Source of the DNA: Agromyces humi
Lineage (GTDB): Bacteria; Actinomycetota; Actinomycetes; Actinomycetales; Microbacteriaceae
Length of the DNA stretch: 40,587 nt
Direction of reading: 5' to 3'
NCBI RefSeq assembly: GCF_009720255.1
Contig: NZ_WJSP02000007.1
Coordinates: forward strand, 1 to 40,587
This document shows, one piece after another, positions 33,148 through 40,587 of this stretch. The position numbers and the translations under genes are program-made. The number at the start of each line of letters is the position of its first letter. The first letter of the stretch is position 1. The notes beneath the pieces were generated by a model. That model had not been told where the DNA came from. It made no database searches and was given only the letters and a program-made list of their open reading frames with translations.

Positions 33148-34368
33148 TCAGGCCCGTCCGAGCCACTCCCGGGCTGCCGCGACCAGGGCGACCACGCCCG
33201 CCTCCAGTGTCGGATCGATGAGCGGCGCGAAGTGCGGCGAGTGGTTCGACGGGATGTCGTCGGGCATGCGGCCAGTGGCGAGCGCGTCGCCGAAGAGCGA
33301 GGGATCGGATCCTCCGAGGAACCAGTAGACGAGCGGCACGCCGGCTGCCGACGCCAGGATGCCCACGTCTTCACTGCCCGAGACGACACCGGGATCGAAG
33401 ACGCGATCGTCGCCGAGCGCGGCCCGCAGGGCGGCGGCCGTGCGCTCGGTCGCGGCCGGCTCGTTGACGGTGAGGGGGAACCGCTCGTCGAAGACGATCT
33501 CGGGCTCGCGCGGTGCACCGGATGCCGCGGCCTCCGCCTTCACGATGCGCTCGATCGAGGCCAGCACCTTCGTGCGCACGTGCTCGTCGAAGCTGCGGAC
33601 GCTGAGCCCGAGCGTCGCCTGGGCCGGGATGATGTTGTGCTTCGTGCCGGCGTGGATCTGCCCCACCGTCACCACCGCGGCATCCGTCGCAGCGAGCTCC
33701 CTGGCGACGATGCCCTGCAGCCGCATCGTCGTCGCGGCGGCGAGGTAGACGGGGTCGACCGTCGTCTCGGGCCTGGACCCGTGACCACCGGTGCCGTGCA
33801 GGTGCACCGTCAGCGAGTCGGCCGCGGCCATCGCGACGCCCGCGTGCACGGCCGCGAACCCGGCGGGAAAGGGTCCGACATGCTGGCCGAGCACCACATC
33901 GGGCGTCGGCACGCGACCGTACAGGGCGTCGTCGACCATCGCCTGCGCGCCGCCGCCCCACTCCTCGGCGGGCTGGAACAGGACGACCAGCGTCCCGGTC
34001 CACGAGGCGCGGTCGGCGATGAGCCGTTCGCTCGCGCCGAGCAGGCACGTGACATGCACGTCGTGGCCGCACGCGTGCATGACCGGCACGTCGTGGCCGT
34101 CGGGGTCGGTGCCGCGCGCGATGCTCGCGTACGGCAGGCCGGTCGCCTCGAGCACGGGGAGGCCGTCCATGTCGGCGCGGAGGAGCACGGTCGGTCCGTC
34201 GCCGTTCTCGAGCACGCCGACGACGCCGGTGCGGCCGATGCCTGCGGTCACGTCGAACCCGAACCGGGCGAGCGTCTCGGCGACGACTCCCGCGGTGCGG
34301 TGCTCCTGGAACGACAGCTCGGGATTGGCGTGCAGGTCGCGATAGACCGCGGCGAGATCGAGGCTCAT
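33148..34368 (-). CDS. M20-family amidohydrolase (N-acyl amino acid / hippurate hydrolase type)
   Basis: 406 residues from ATG 34368; an in-frame ATG at 34392 would add eight residues. Metal-binding and catalytic blocks: LLRADMDGLPVLE, MHACGHDVHVTCLL (Cys100, His102), FQPAEEWGGGAQAM (Glu135-Glu136), LGQHVGPFPAG and the late NHSPHFAPLID. The dimerisation domain lies in the middle (GTGGHGSRPETTVDP, GTKHNIIPAQATLG). It resembles IAA-amino-acid/hippurate hydrolases (Peptidase M20D), which remove acyl groups from amino acids in the cytoplasm. The frame is open far upstream on this strand, but that region is antisense and not protein-like. Terminates against the TetR gene. Confidence 0.9.
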   Translation of the reverse strand: MSLDLAAVYRDLHANPELSFQEHRTAGVVAETLARFGFDVTAGIGRTGVVGVLENGDGPTVLLRADMDGLPVLEATGLPYASIARGTDPDGHDVPVMHACGHDVHVTCLLGASERLIADRASWTGTLVVLFQPAEEWGGGAQAMVDDALYGRVPTPDVVLGQHVGPFPAGFAAVHAGVAMAAADSLTVHLHGTGGHGSRPETTVDPVYLAAATTMRLQGIVARELAATDAAVVTVGQIHAGTKHNIIPAQATLGLSVRSFDEHVRTKVLASIERIVKAEAAASGAPREPEIVFDERFPLTVNEPAATERTAAALRAALGDDRVFDPGVVSGSEDVGILASAAGVPLVYWFLGGSDPSLFGDALATGRMPDDIPSNHSPHFAPLIDPTLEAGVVALVAAAREWLGRA

Positions 34369-34560
34369 GTCGGTCAGCCTACGTCGGGCCATTCGCCCGA
34401 CTGCGGCGACCCCCGGTGCGCGCCGGGTGCCGTGCCGAGCACGCCGACGAGGTACGCATGGCGCTGACGGATGAGCCGGCGCAGGTAGGGCACGAGCCGA
34501 TCCTGTCACGCTCGATAGGCTCGCGATGCGGCCGCCGAGCCGAACCGAGACGGGGAGAGC

Positions 34561-35538
34561 ATGATGCAGGACAGCCCGGTCGCCGTGGTGGCGGGCGCGA
34601 GCGGCTTCGTCGGCACCGCACTGGTGCGCGCACTTGCCGACGACGGGTACTCGGTGCGACGTATCGGCCGAACCGGCGACGTCACCTGGGGCGATCCGGT
34701 CGGCATCGCCCGCGCGATCGATGGGTCGGCCGTGCTCGTGAACATGGCCGGCAAGTCGGTGAACTGCCGCTACACCGACTCGAATCGCAACGAGATCCTC
34801 CGGTCGCGGATCGACACGACCCGTGCGCTCCGGGAGGCGGTGCAGGCGGCCGCCGAACCTCCGCACGTGTGGTTCAACGCCTCGACGGCGACCATCTACC
34901 GCCATGCCATGGATCGCCCGAACGATGAGCTCGACGGCGAGCTCGGCGAGGGATTCTCCGTCGACGTCGCCCGCAACTGGGAGCGGGAGTTCTTCGCCGG
35001 AGACCTGCCCCGAACCCGCCGCGTCGCCCTCCGAATGGCGATCGTGCTCGGCGACGGGCCGGCGACGAACACGCTGCTCACCCTCGCGCGCCTCGGCCTC
35101 GGCGGCCCGCAGATCGACGGCTGGTGGTTCGCCCACCGTCGCTACCGCGGCATCGGTCCGACGCCGACCGGCGACGGCACGGCGAGATGGCATCGCACGC
35201 GCGGTCGCCAGAAGTTCAGCTGGGTGCACCTCGACGACGTCATCGGCGCGGTGCGGTTCCTTCGCGACCGCGACGACATCTCGGGCCCGGTGAACATCGC
35301 CGGCCCCAACCCCAGCGACAATCGCACCCTGATGCGCCACCTGCGCGAGCGCGTGGGAGTGCCCGTGGGGCTCCCCGCATGGCGATGGATGCTCGAGCCC
35401 GCGATGTGGGTCCTGCGAACCGAGCCCGAACTGGTGCTCAAGAGCCGGTGGGTGGTCCCGCACACCCTCACCGCCGCCGGGTTCACCTTCCAGCACCCCG
35501 ACCTGCGCGACGCGATCGAGCACGTCGCAGTCCGCTAG
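34561..35538 (+). CDS. TIGR01777 family NAD(P)-binding epimerase (SDR with DUF1731)
   Basis: 325 residues from ATG 34561, with GGGGAGAG just upstream. The SDR-e nucleotide motif AGASGFVGTALVRALADDGYSV (about 11-32) is followed by LVNMAGKSVNCRYTDSNRNEILRSRIDTTRAL, FNASTATIYRHAMDRPNDE and SWVHLDDVIGAVRFL. The C-terminal DUF1731 segment is LRERVGVPVGLPAWRWMLEPAMWVLRTEPELVLKSRWVVP. The classical YxxxK is altered, as in many TIGR01777 members (YRHAM). Substrate unknown. TAGGCT at 34516-34521 may be the promoter -10 element. Confidence 0.9.
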   Translation: MMQDSPVAVVAGASGFVGTALVRALADDGYSVRRIGRTGDVTWGDPVGIARAIDGSAVLVNMAGKSVNCRYTDSNRNEILRSRIDTTRALREAVQAAAEPPHVWFNASTATIYRHAMDRPNDELDGELGEGFSVDVARNWEREFFAGDLPRTRRVALRMAIVLGDGPATNTLLTLARLGLGGPQIDGWWFAHRRYRGIGPTPTGDGTARWHRTRGRQKFSWVHLDDVIGAVRFLRDRDDISGPVNIAGPNPSDNRTLMRHLRERVGVPVGLPAWRWMLEPAMWVLRTEPELVLKSRWVVPHTLTAAGFTFQHPDLRDAIEHVAVR

Positions 35539-35598
35539 CCGGCCGCTGACCGTGCTAGCGTTCTGGCAATCGTGACCGACCAGCCGGAGGTGAGACCC

Positions 35599-35658
35599 AT
35601 GAACGCAGTATCCGTATCGGGTGCTCCCCCGCAGTCCACGATGCCGCGACCCAGGTAG
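35599..35658 (+). CDS. Possible 19-residue leader peptide upstream of the patatin gene
   Basis: ATG 35599 has a very strong ribosome site (GGAGGTGAG, 35587-35595) and encodes MNAVSVSGAPPQSTMPRPR before TAG. TAGCGT at 35556-35561 could be its -10 element. It ends 44 bases before the patatin-like gene, whose own start has a weaker site (GCGAAAGGCG). It could be a leader ORF controlling the next gene or a remnant of one; composition alone does not decide. Confidence 0.35.
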   Translation: MNAVSVSGAPPQSTMPRPR

Positions 35659-35702
35659 TCGCACCGGGAGCGCCGACAGGCACATCGCGAAAGGCGACTC
35701 CC

Positions 35703-36665
35703 ATGGACACCACACCTCCTTCCGACACCACACCCCGTTCGACGTCACCCGACGAGGCGACCGCCGCGACCACTCGGGCGCTGGTGCTCGCCGGTGCCGG
35801 AGCCGCCGGCAATGCCTGGCAGCTCGGCCTCATCGCCGGCCTGTACGAGGCCGGGCTCGATCTCACCGAGGCCGATCTCATCATCGGCACGTCGGCGGGT
35901 TCGACGGTGGCCGCCCAGATCACCAGCGGCATGCGGCCGGCCGAGCTGTACGCCGCCATCCTCGCCGAGCCGCCGCTGCCGCCACGGCCGCCCCGACCAG
36001 AGGCCGACACCTCCGCATCGGACGCGGGACGCCCGGCGCAGCTCTCCGGACCGGGCTACATGAGCTGGTCCGACGAGATCATCGCTGCCGCGACGGATGC
36101 CGCGGACATGCGTCGCCGGATGGGCGCCGCCGCGCTCGAACGGGACACCTCCGGCGGGGCATCCGGTGCTCGATGGCGCGACATCGTCGCGGCTCGGCTC
36201 CCAAGCCACCAGTGGCCGGAACAACGGGTGCTGATCCCGGCACTGGATGCGCAGATGGGGGAACCGGTGGTGTTCGACCGTCACTCGGGGGTCGACCTGG
36301 TGGACGCCGTCGCCGCCAGCACCTCGGCGATGACGCCCTACCCGATCGGCGAGCGCCGGTACCTGAACGGCGGCTATCGACGCAGCTCGAACGCGGACCT
36401 CGCGACCGGCTCGGCACGGGTCGTCGTGCTGGAGCCCTTCGGCGGCAGGTCGCGGACCCCGTTGGAGTGGGGCATGGATCTCGCGACGCAGGTCGGCGAG
36501 CTGCGGGCCGCGGGCAGCCGGGTCGAGACGGTCTTCCCGGATGCCGGGTCAGGCGACGTGTTCAACGCGAATGCGCTGGACCCGTCGACGCGCCTTCCCG
36601 CGGCACGTGGCGGCTACGCGCAGGGCCGGGCGCTCGCCGAGCGACTCAGCGTGTTCTGGCGCTGA
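35703..36665 (+). CDS. Patatin-like phospholipase family protein with altered catalytic dyad
   Basis: 320 residues from ATG 35703. The patatin fold is marked by the glycine-rich oxyanion loop ALVLAGAGAAGNAWQLG (26-42) and the nucleophile Ser64 in IIGTSAGSTVAAQI. The second dyad residue, normally Asp in a DG[GA] motif, is Asn222 in RRYLNGGYRRSSNADLA; the codon is aac (36366-36368). Otherwise the segment is typical of actinobacterial RssA-like patatins. A low-complexity insert (PPLPPRPPRPEADTSAS) follows the catalytic helix. The protein may be a poor hydrolase or a pseudo-enzyme. No signal peptide. It precedes the AraC-GyrI gene tail to tail. Confidence 0.85.
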   Translation: MDTTPPSDTTPRSTSPDEATAATTRALVLAGAGAAGNAWQLGLIAGLYEAGLDLTEADLIIGTSAGSTVAAQITSGMRPAELYAAILAEPPLPPRPPRPEADTSASDAGRPAQLSGPGYMSWSDEIIAAATDAADMRRRMGAAALERDTSGGASGARWRDIVAARLPSHQWPEQRVLIPALDAQMGEPVVFDRHSGVDLVDAVAASTSAMTPYPIGERRYLNGGYRRSSNADLATGSARVVVLEPFGGRSRTPLEWGMDLATQVGELRAAGSRVETVFPDAGSGDVFNANALDPSTRLPAARGGYAQGRALAERLSVFWR

Positions 36666-36689
36666 GCCCCCCGGCGCCCGGCCGGGCCG

Positions 36690-37577
36690 CTACTCCGCGC
36701 GTTCCACCGGCAGCCACAGCTCGCAGGTCGCCGTGCTGAAGTCGGCGGCGCGGTCGCGGATGGCCACCATCGACGGTCCGGGTCGCAGCCGCCACGGGTT
36801 CGAGGGGAACCAGTCGGTGGCGGTCGCTGCCCATGTGGACTGCAGGGCCGCGGGGTAGGGGCCCGAGGTGTGGAACACGGCCCAGGTACCGGCAGGCACG
36901 TCGATCGCATCGAGGTCGTCGGGCACGGGCGTCGTCTCGGTGACCGCGACCCCGTGCAGGTAGGTCAGCTCGCTGCCCTCGGCGTAGTCGGGCTCCACGT
37001 CGGCGCTCACCTGGAGCAGCCCGGCGGGCTCGGTGTCGCCGAGCTCCTTGAGGCGAGCGTGCTCGGTGGCGGGGAGCGATGCGATGTGCGCCTGGATGTG
37101 CGGATTGGCGCCGTGGTGGATGAGCGGCACTCGGGCCGAGTGGCCGACGAGCCGGAACGCCGGTCGTTCGGCGATGCTGGTGTCCATCGTGGTGTTCCCT
37201 TCTACGGTCAGGCGGAACCTGAGCTGCGGTTGCGTTCGAAGGGGACCGCCGTTGCGGCGCACGTCACCAGGACTGACGCCGTGCACCGATCGGAATGCTC
37301 GGTTGAAGGCCTCGGTGGAGCCGTAGCCGTACCGCACTGCGATCCCGAGCAGGTCGCCGTCGCCGAGCACGTCGGCGACGGCGACCGCCATGCGGCGTCG
37401 ACGGATGTACTCCGACACCGGCATGCCGGCGAGCGACGAGAACATCCGCCGGAGGTGGTACTCGGTCGTGCCGTGACGTGACGCCAGCCCGGCGATGTCG
37501 ATCTCCTCGGTGAGGTGGTCCTCGATGAACTCGACGAGCCGGTTGAGCGCTGCGATCACGGTGTCCCCTTTCACCAT
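36690..37577 (-). CDS. AraC-family regulator with GyrI-like ligand-binding domain
   Basis: 295 residues from ATG 37577 (MVKGDTVIAALNRLVEFIEDHL), with an AGGG site upstream. The N-terminal AraC module (about 1-105) has two HTHs: EEIDIAGLASRHGTTEYHLRRMFSSLAGMPVSEYIRRRR and LLGIAVRYGYGSTEAFNRAFRSVHGVSPGDVR. The C-terminal GyrI/effector-binding domain (about 130-295) has RPAFRLVGHSARVPL, DDLDAIDVPAGTWAVFHTSGPYPAALQSTWAATATDWFPSNPW and CELWLPVERAE. This is the Rob/SoxS-GyrI-type drug-responsive architecture. It may control the FAD monooxygenase just upstream on the same strand. Ligand unknown. Confidence 0.92.
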   Translation of the reverse strand: MVKGDTVIAALNRLVEFIEDHLTEEIDIAGLASRHGTTEYHLRRMFSSLAGMPVSEYIRRRRMAVAVADVLGDGDLLGIAVRYGYGSTEAFNRAFRSVHGVSPGDVRRNGGPLRTQPQLRFRLTVEGNTTMDTSIAERPAFRLVGHSARVPLIHHGANPHIQAHIASLPATEHARLKELGDTEPAGLLQVSADVEPDYAEGSELTYLHGVAVTETTPVPDDLDAIDVPAGTWAVFHTSGPYPAALQSTWAATATDWFPSNPWRLRPGPSMVAIRDRAADFSTATCELWLPVERAE

Positions 37578-37636
37578 CAACCCTGCTGGTCGGAGCAGGC
37601 CCGCACCCGACTCTCGCGGTCCGATGCGGTCGGGCC

Positions 37637-39088
37637 TCACTCCCGCCCGAACCAACGCGTGAGCGCAGCGATGAGCGGCTCGCCCGCACCCGGATCCACC
37701 CAGGCCACGTGACCGTCGGGCCGCACGAGCACGGCGGACGGCGGCGCCACCTCCCCCAGCACGGGCAGTTCCCACGGCCCCGAGTACCGCGCGTCCGCGA
37801 CGCGGACCCGGTCGGTCCACGATCCGATGTCGAGCCGCCCCGCCTCGGCGAAGTTCAGCAGCACGGGCTCGGCTCCATGCAGCAGTTCGAAGACCCGGAT
37901 CGGGCCTGCCGCGGTCTCGAGGTCGAGGTCGGGCATCCGTCGTCCCAGCAGCGGATGCCCCTCGCCGAGGTCGTACACGACGTCGAGGCCGTGGATGAGC
38001 CCGGCCACCTCGTTGCGGGCGGGAATCGTCGCCATGACGTCGCCGAGGATGCCGTTCAGGGCGGCGGTGCGCGGATCGTTGCGCTGCAGCACCGTCTGGG
38101 CCATCGACAGGCTGAGGGCCCGTGCGCCCGCCGGGTGCCGCTCCGCGTGATAGGTGTCGAGCAGCGAATCGGGCGAGGTGCCCTGCACGACCCGGGCGAG
38201 CTTCCAGCCGAGGTTCACCGCGTCCTGGATGCCCAGCCCGATGCCCTGTCCCCCGGCGGGATAGTGGATGTGCGCAGCGTCGCCGACGAGCAGCACCCGG
38301 CCGTCGCGATACGTCGCGGCCTGGCGCGTGGCATCCGTGAACCGGGAGATCCAGGTCGGGTCGTGGACGCCGAAGTCCGTGCCGTAGACCGCGACGAGCG
38401 CAGCGCTGAGGTCAGCGAGCGTCGCTTCGCCGATCCCGCCGAGCCGCCGCTCGGTCGTGACCACCCGGTACCTGCGCCCGTCCTCCATCAGGCTGAGCGC
38501 GTGGATTCCCAGTTCGTCCTGGACGAAGCCGGCCGGCGGCTCCTGGGTCACCTCGACCTCCGCGATGAGGTTGCTCCGCGTCGCATCCCAACCCGGGAAC
38601 TCGATGCCGGCCGCCTTGCGGATGACGCTCCGACCGCCGTCGGCGCCGACGACGTAGGCCGCCCGCCGGGTGTCGCCGTCGGCGAACGAGACCTCGGCGC
38701 CGTGTTCGTCCTGCGTGAGGCCCGTCACCTCGCGGCCGCGCTCGACGCGAACGCCGAGCTCCTCGATCCAGTCGGCGAGGATCGGCTCGATCTGGTTCTG
38801 GAACAGCGCGAGGCCATACGGATGCCGCGTGGGGAAGTCGCTGATGTCGAGCACGGAGGTGCCGAACCGCGCGGTCTGGGCCGTGCGTCCCGCCGCGAGG
38901 AACCGGTCGGCGATGCCGCGCTGGTCGAGGATCTCGATCGTGCGCGAGTGGAACCCGCCCGCCCGCGATCCGGCGAGCTCTGCGGTCGTGCGCCGCTCCA
39001 CGACGGACGCCACGACCCCGGCCAACGCCAGCTCCCCCGCGAGCATCATGCCGGCCGGACCGCTGCCGACCACGATCACCTCAGCCAT
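37637..39088 (-). CDS. FAD-dependent aromatic monooxygenase (PheA/RdmE/TetX-like)
   Basis: 483 residues from ATG 39088; an ATG at 39097 is an alternative, as GAGGAGGGG lies directly before it. The dinucleotide fold VIVVGSGPAGMMLAGELALAG, the ERR end of strand two, the VVGADGGRSVIRKAAG (DG) motif and VLLVGDAAHIHYPAGGQGIGLGIQDAVNLGWKLA (GD motif) define class A flavoprotein hydroxylases. The C-terminal thioredoxin-like domain (about 395-483) fits the phenol- and polyketide-hydroxylase subgroup. It likely hydroxylates an aromatic or polyketide substrate with NAD(P)H and O2. The AraC-GyrI gene follows 59 bp downstream on the same strand, suggesting a regulator-enzyme pair. Confidence 0.9.
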   Translation of the reverse strand: MAEVIVVGSGPAGMMLAGELALAGVVASVVERRTTAELAGSRAGGFHSRTIEILDQRGIADRFLAAGRTAQTARFGTSVLDISDFPTRHPYGLALFQNQIEPILADWIEELGVRVERGREVTGLTQDEHGAEVSFADGDTRRAAYVVGADGGRSVIRKAAGIEFPGWDATRSNLIAEVEVTQEPPAGFVQDELGIHALSLMEDGRRYRVVTTERRLGGIGEATLADLSAALVAVYGTDFGVHDPTWISRFTDATRQAATYRDGRVLLVGDAAHIHYPAGGQGIGLGIQDAVNLGWKLARVVQGTSPDSLLDTYHAERHPAGARALSLSMAQTVLQRNDPRTAALNGILGDVMATIPARNEVAGLIHGLDVVYDLGEGHPLLGRRMPDLDLETAAGPIRVFELLHGAEPVLLNFAEAGRLDIGSWTDRVRVADARYSGPWELPVLGEVAPPSAVLVRPDGHVAWVDPGAGEPLIAALTRWFGRE

Positions 39089-39192
39089 GGCAGCCATCCC
39101 CTCCTCGCCCGGTTGAACAGCGTATTGCGGTCGCCCGATTCGGTGGGTGGCGATGGCGGAATTCCGCGGGTGGCCGGGCCCGCGAGCGGGCG

Positions 39193-39204
39193 TAGCCTTG
39201 GTCC
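39193..39204 (+). promoter_or_regulatory. Probable -10 element of a leaderless promoter
   Basis: TAGCCT at 39193-39198 precedes the ATG at 39205 by six bases, placing transcription start at the start codon. No ribosome site is present, supporting a leaderless transcript. Confidence 0.45.
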
Positions 39205-39738
39205 ATGGCTGCTGAGCTGAGCGACGAGCGGCGCGCGCTGCTCGACTGGATCGCCCTCGAGTTCCTGCACAACTCGTGGGCCGGGCGACGGCTCCTGGCC
39301 GTCGAGGGCGCGACCGACGGGCCCGCGGCCCGCTTCGCGGACGACCTCGCCGAACTGTTGCGCGAACGCGGGCAGACGGTGGTGCGGCGGTCGCTCGGCG
39401 ACGTCGACGAGGAGACGCTGCGGCGCGAGACCGTCGAGCCGTTCCGTGCGGGCACGCTGCCCGGCGCCGAGGGGGAGGCGGGCGCCGAGACCGTGCTCGT
39501 CGTCGACGGACGCCGGCTGCTCAACGACGCCGTGCGCGGCATCTGGCACTTCACCGCGTGGACCCTCGTCGGCGACGAGCTGCCCAAGACCGGCGTGAAC
39601 GTGAACGTCGACGTGACCGACGAAGCCGCGCCGAAGCGGTACTTCTACGACTACTGCGCGATCCCGCCGAGCTTCGGCGAGCGGCGGGCCTCGACGCCGA
39701 CGCCTCAGGCGAGCCCGGCCACGCCCGACGGGCGGTAG
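39205..39738 (+). CDS. Uridine-kinase-like P-loop protein with degenerate Walker A
   Basis: 177 residues from ATG 39205. The layout follows small actinobacterial uridine/nucleoside-kinase-like proteins: RRLLAVEGATDGPAARFADDLAELLRERGQTVV is the P-loop strand and helix, ETVLVVDGRRLLNDAVRGIWHFTAWTLV resembles the Walker B region, and TDEAAPKRYFYDYCAIPPS the C-terminal block. At the P-loop (about 35-43) the sequence is GATDGPAAR where GxxGxGKS/T is expected: the Lys and following Ser/Thr are missing. Nucleotide phosphate binding is probably lost or changed. Third-position codon bias is normal, so the gene is maintained. Convergent with the ABC-2 permease. Confidence 0.65.
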   Translation: MAAELSDERRALLDWIALEFLHNSWAGRRLLAVEGATDGPAARFADDLAELLRERGQTVVRRSLGDVDEETLRRETVEPFRAGTLPGAEGEAGAETVLVVDGRRLLNDAVRGIWHFTAWTLVGDELPKTGVNVNVDVTDEAAPKRYFYDYCAIPPSFGERRASTPTPQASPATPDGR

Positions 39739-39743
39739 CGGTG

Positions 39744-39768
39744 CGGATGCCGCAGCACGCGGCATCCG
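39744..39768. terminator. Hairpin terminator between convergent genes
   Basis: CGGATGCCGC at 39744-39753 and GCGGCATCCG at 39759-39768 form a perfect 10-bp stem with loop AGCAC. It occupies almost all of the space between the kinase-like gene and the ABC-2 permease. The arm is the same as in the terminator at 19630-19661. Confidence 0.7.
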
Positions 39769-40587
39769 TCACGACAGGATGTCCTTGGTGAGGAACCGGC
39801 CCGCGGCGAGCGCGCCGAACACGACCACGTAGCCCGCCTGCAGCACGGCGTTGTCGACGAACGAGTCCCACACGGGCGGGTCGCGCAGCAGGTCGCCGAA
39901 GCCGAGCCAGTACTCGGTGAAGAGCCACGGATGCACCCACTCGAGCTGCGGCAGCGCGCCCATGATCTGCGCCACCACCGCGAGGATCGCCGTCGCGGCC
40001 ATGGCGCCGACCGGCACCGTGGTGAGCGTGGAGAGGAACACGCCGATGGCCGACATCCCGAGCAGCGACACCGTGACGTACGCCGCGATCGCGAGGAAGC
40101 GCAGCAGGCCCTCGCCGACGCTCACGCTCGTGCCCGACAGCAGCGTCACCGGGCCGATCGGGAAGAGCACCCAGCCCACGATCGTGCCGACGACGACCAC
40201 GGTGAGCGCCGCGGCGGCGCAGAAGACCGCCGCCACGAGGTACTTCACGACGAGCAGGCGGATGCGTCCGGCCGGCGCGATGAGCAGGTAGCGGAGGGTG
40301 CCGTGGCTGGCCTCGCCCGCGATCGCGTCGCCCGCCACGACTCCGATCGTGAGCGGCAGGAACAGCGGGGTCGCCACGATGACCGCGACCATGCCCACGA
40401 AGAGCCCGTTCTCGGTGACCTGTCCGAGGAACGCCGGACCGCGCCCGGCCGGCGCGTCGCCCGCGATCCGGATCGCGACGCCGATGAGCACCGGGATGAG
40501 CGCCAGCGCGCCGAGCAGCGCCCACGTGCGGCGACGGCGGAACAGCGTGAGCAGCTCGGAGCCGAAGAGGCCGATCGAGCCGCCGGG
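39769..40587 (-). CDS. ABC-2 type transporter permease (start outside window)
   Basis: The frame is open to the right edge, giving 272 residues of a membrane protein whose N-terminus lies beyond 40587. It begins here with FGSELLTLFRRRRTWALLGALALIPVLIGVAIRI, the typical cytoplasmic entry and first helix of ABC-2 permeases. The marker DAIAGEASHGTLRYLLIAPAGRIRLLVVKYLV follows. Four further helices include VVVVGTIVGWVLFPIG, VTVSLLGMSAIGVFLSTL and the last LQAGYVVVFGALAAGRF. It would pair with an ABC ATPase gene to the right. Exported substrate unknown. Confidence 0.9.
   Translation of the reverse strand, partial: PGGSIGLFGSELLTLFRRRRTWALLGALALIPVLIGVAIRIAGDAPAGRGPAFLGQVTENGLFVGMVAVIVATPLFLPLTIGVVAGDAIAGEASHGTLRYLLIAPAGRIRLLVVKYLVAAVFCAAAALTVVVVGTIVGWVLFPIGPVTLLSGTSVSVGEGLLRFLAIAAYVTVSLLGMSAIGVFLSTLTTVPVGAMAATAILAVVAQIMGALPQLEWVHPWLFTEYWLGFGDLLRDPPVWDSFVDNAVLQAGYVVVFGALAAGRFLTKDILS

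Noticed and set aside
37637-39088. tet(X)-type tetracycline monooxygenase controlled by the TetR-class repressor at 32445
   Set aside because: The enzyme is longer (483 against about 380 residues), has a C-terminal thioredoxin-like domain of the phenol-hydroxylase group, lies 4.5 kb away and is next to its own AraC-GyrI regulator; no tetO-like site precedes it.

Overview
High-GC (roughly 68-70 percent by eye) actinobacterial chromosome, most likely from the Microbacteriaceae (Agromyces/Microbacterium-like). This is inferred from strong G/C third-position codon use, frequent GTG starts and leaderless-looking promoters, a mycothiol-type maleylpyruvate-isomerase-family enzyme, a deazaflavin (F420)-dependent DDN-family oxidoreductase, and the GGATGCC/GGCATCC motif scattered through genes and terminators. 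No rRNA, tRNA, CRISPR array or intact insertion sequence was seen.

Layout. 1-5.4 kb: 3' part of a FecE-like iron ABC ATPase, an 8-bp tandem repeat, a 5'-truncated YCII-domain pseudogene, a YjbR/MmcQ-like gene, a lower-GC orphan gene, a DUF1254/DUF1214 protein, a papain-like (C1A) cysteine peptidase and a SAM methyltransferase. 5.5-16.6 kb: a potassium block, with a DUF389 membrane protein, a KimA-like APC permease, a 27-residue membrane peptide and then kdpF-kdpA-kdpB-kdpC-kdpD-kdpE with tight or overlapping junctions. The peptide-kdpF-A-B-C part encodes the high-affinity K+ pump and kdpDE its sensor and regulator.

16.7-26.8 kb: small regulatory and enzyme modules. An HxlR regulator is divergent from an AHSA1/SRPBCC gene across two matching palindromes. 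An AraC regulator lies ahead of a dihydrofolate-reductase-family gene. A compact three-gene operon (small one-TM protein, DUF1704/QEGLA HExxxH metallopeptidase-like protein, glutathione-synthetase-like ATP-grasp ligase) is the best candidate for an undercharacterised system. Then come a mycothiol-dependent-type enzyme, a second DHFR-family protein, an S4 RNA-binding protein, small membrane proteins, a phosphotransferase-fold protein and a P-loop kinase.

26.8-40.6 kb: a 312-bp region with two 13-bp palindromes and two large hairpins precedes a secreted Xaa-Pro dipeptidyl-peptidase. It is followed by a PCD-VOC fusion, a GNAT acetyltransferase, a DUF1992 protein, a DDN-family oxidoreductase, a true TetR-class regulator with two tetO-like operators facing a short unknown gene, an M20 amidohydrolase, a TIGR01777 epimerase, a patatin-like protein with Asn in place of the usual catalytic Asp, an AraC-GyrI regulator, a FAD monooxygenase, a uridine-kinase-like protein with a ruined P-loop, and an ABC-2 permease that runs off the right edge.
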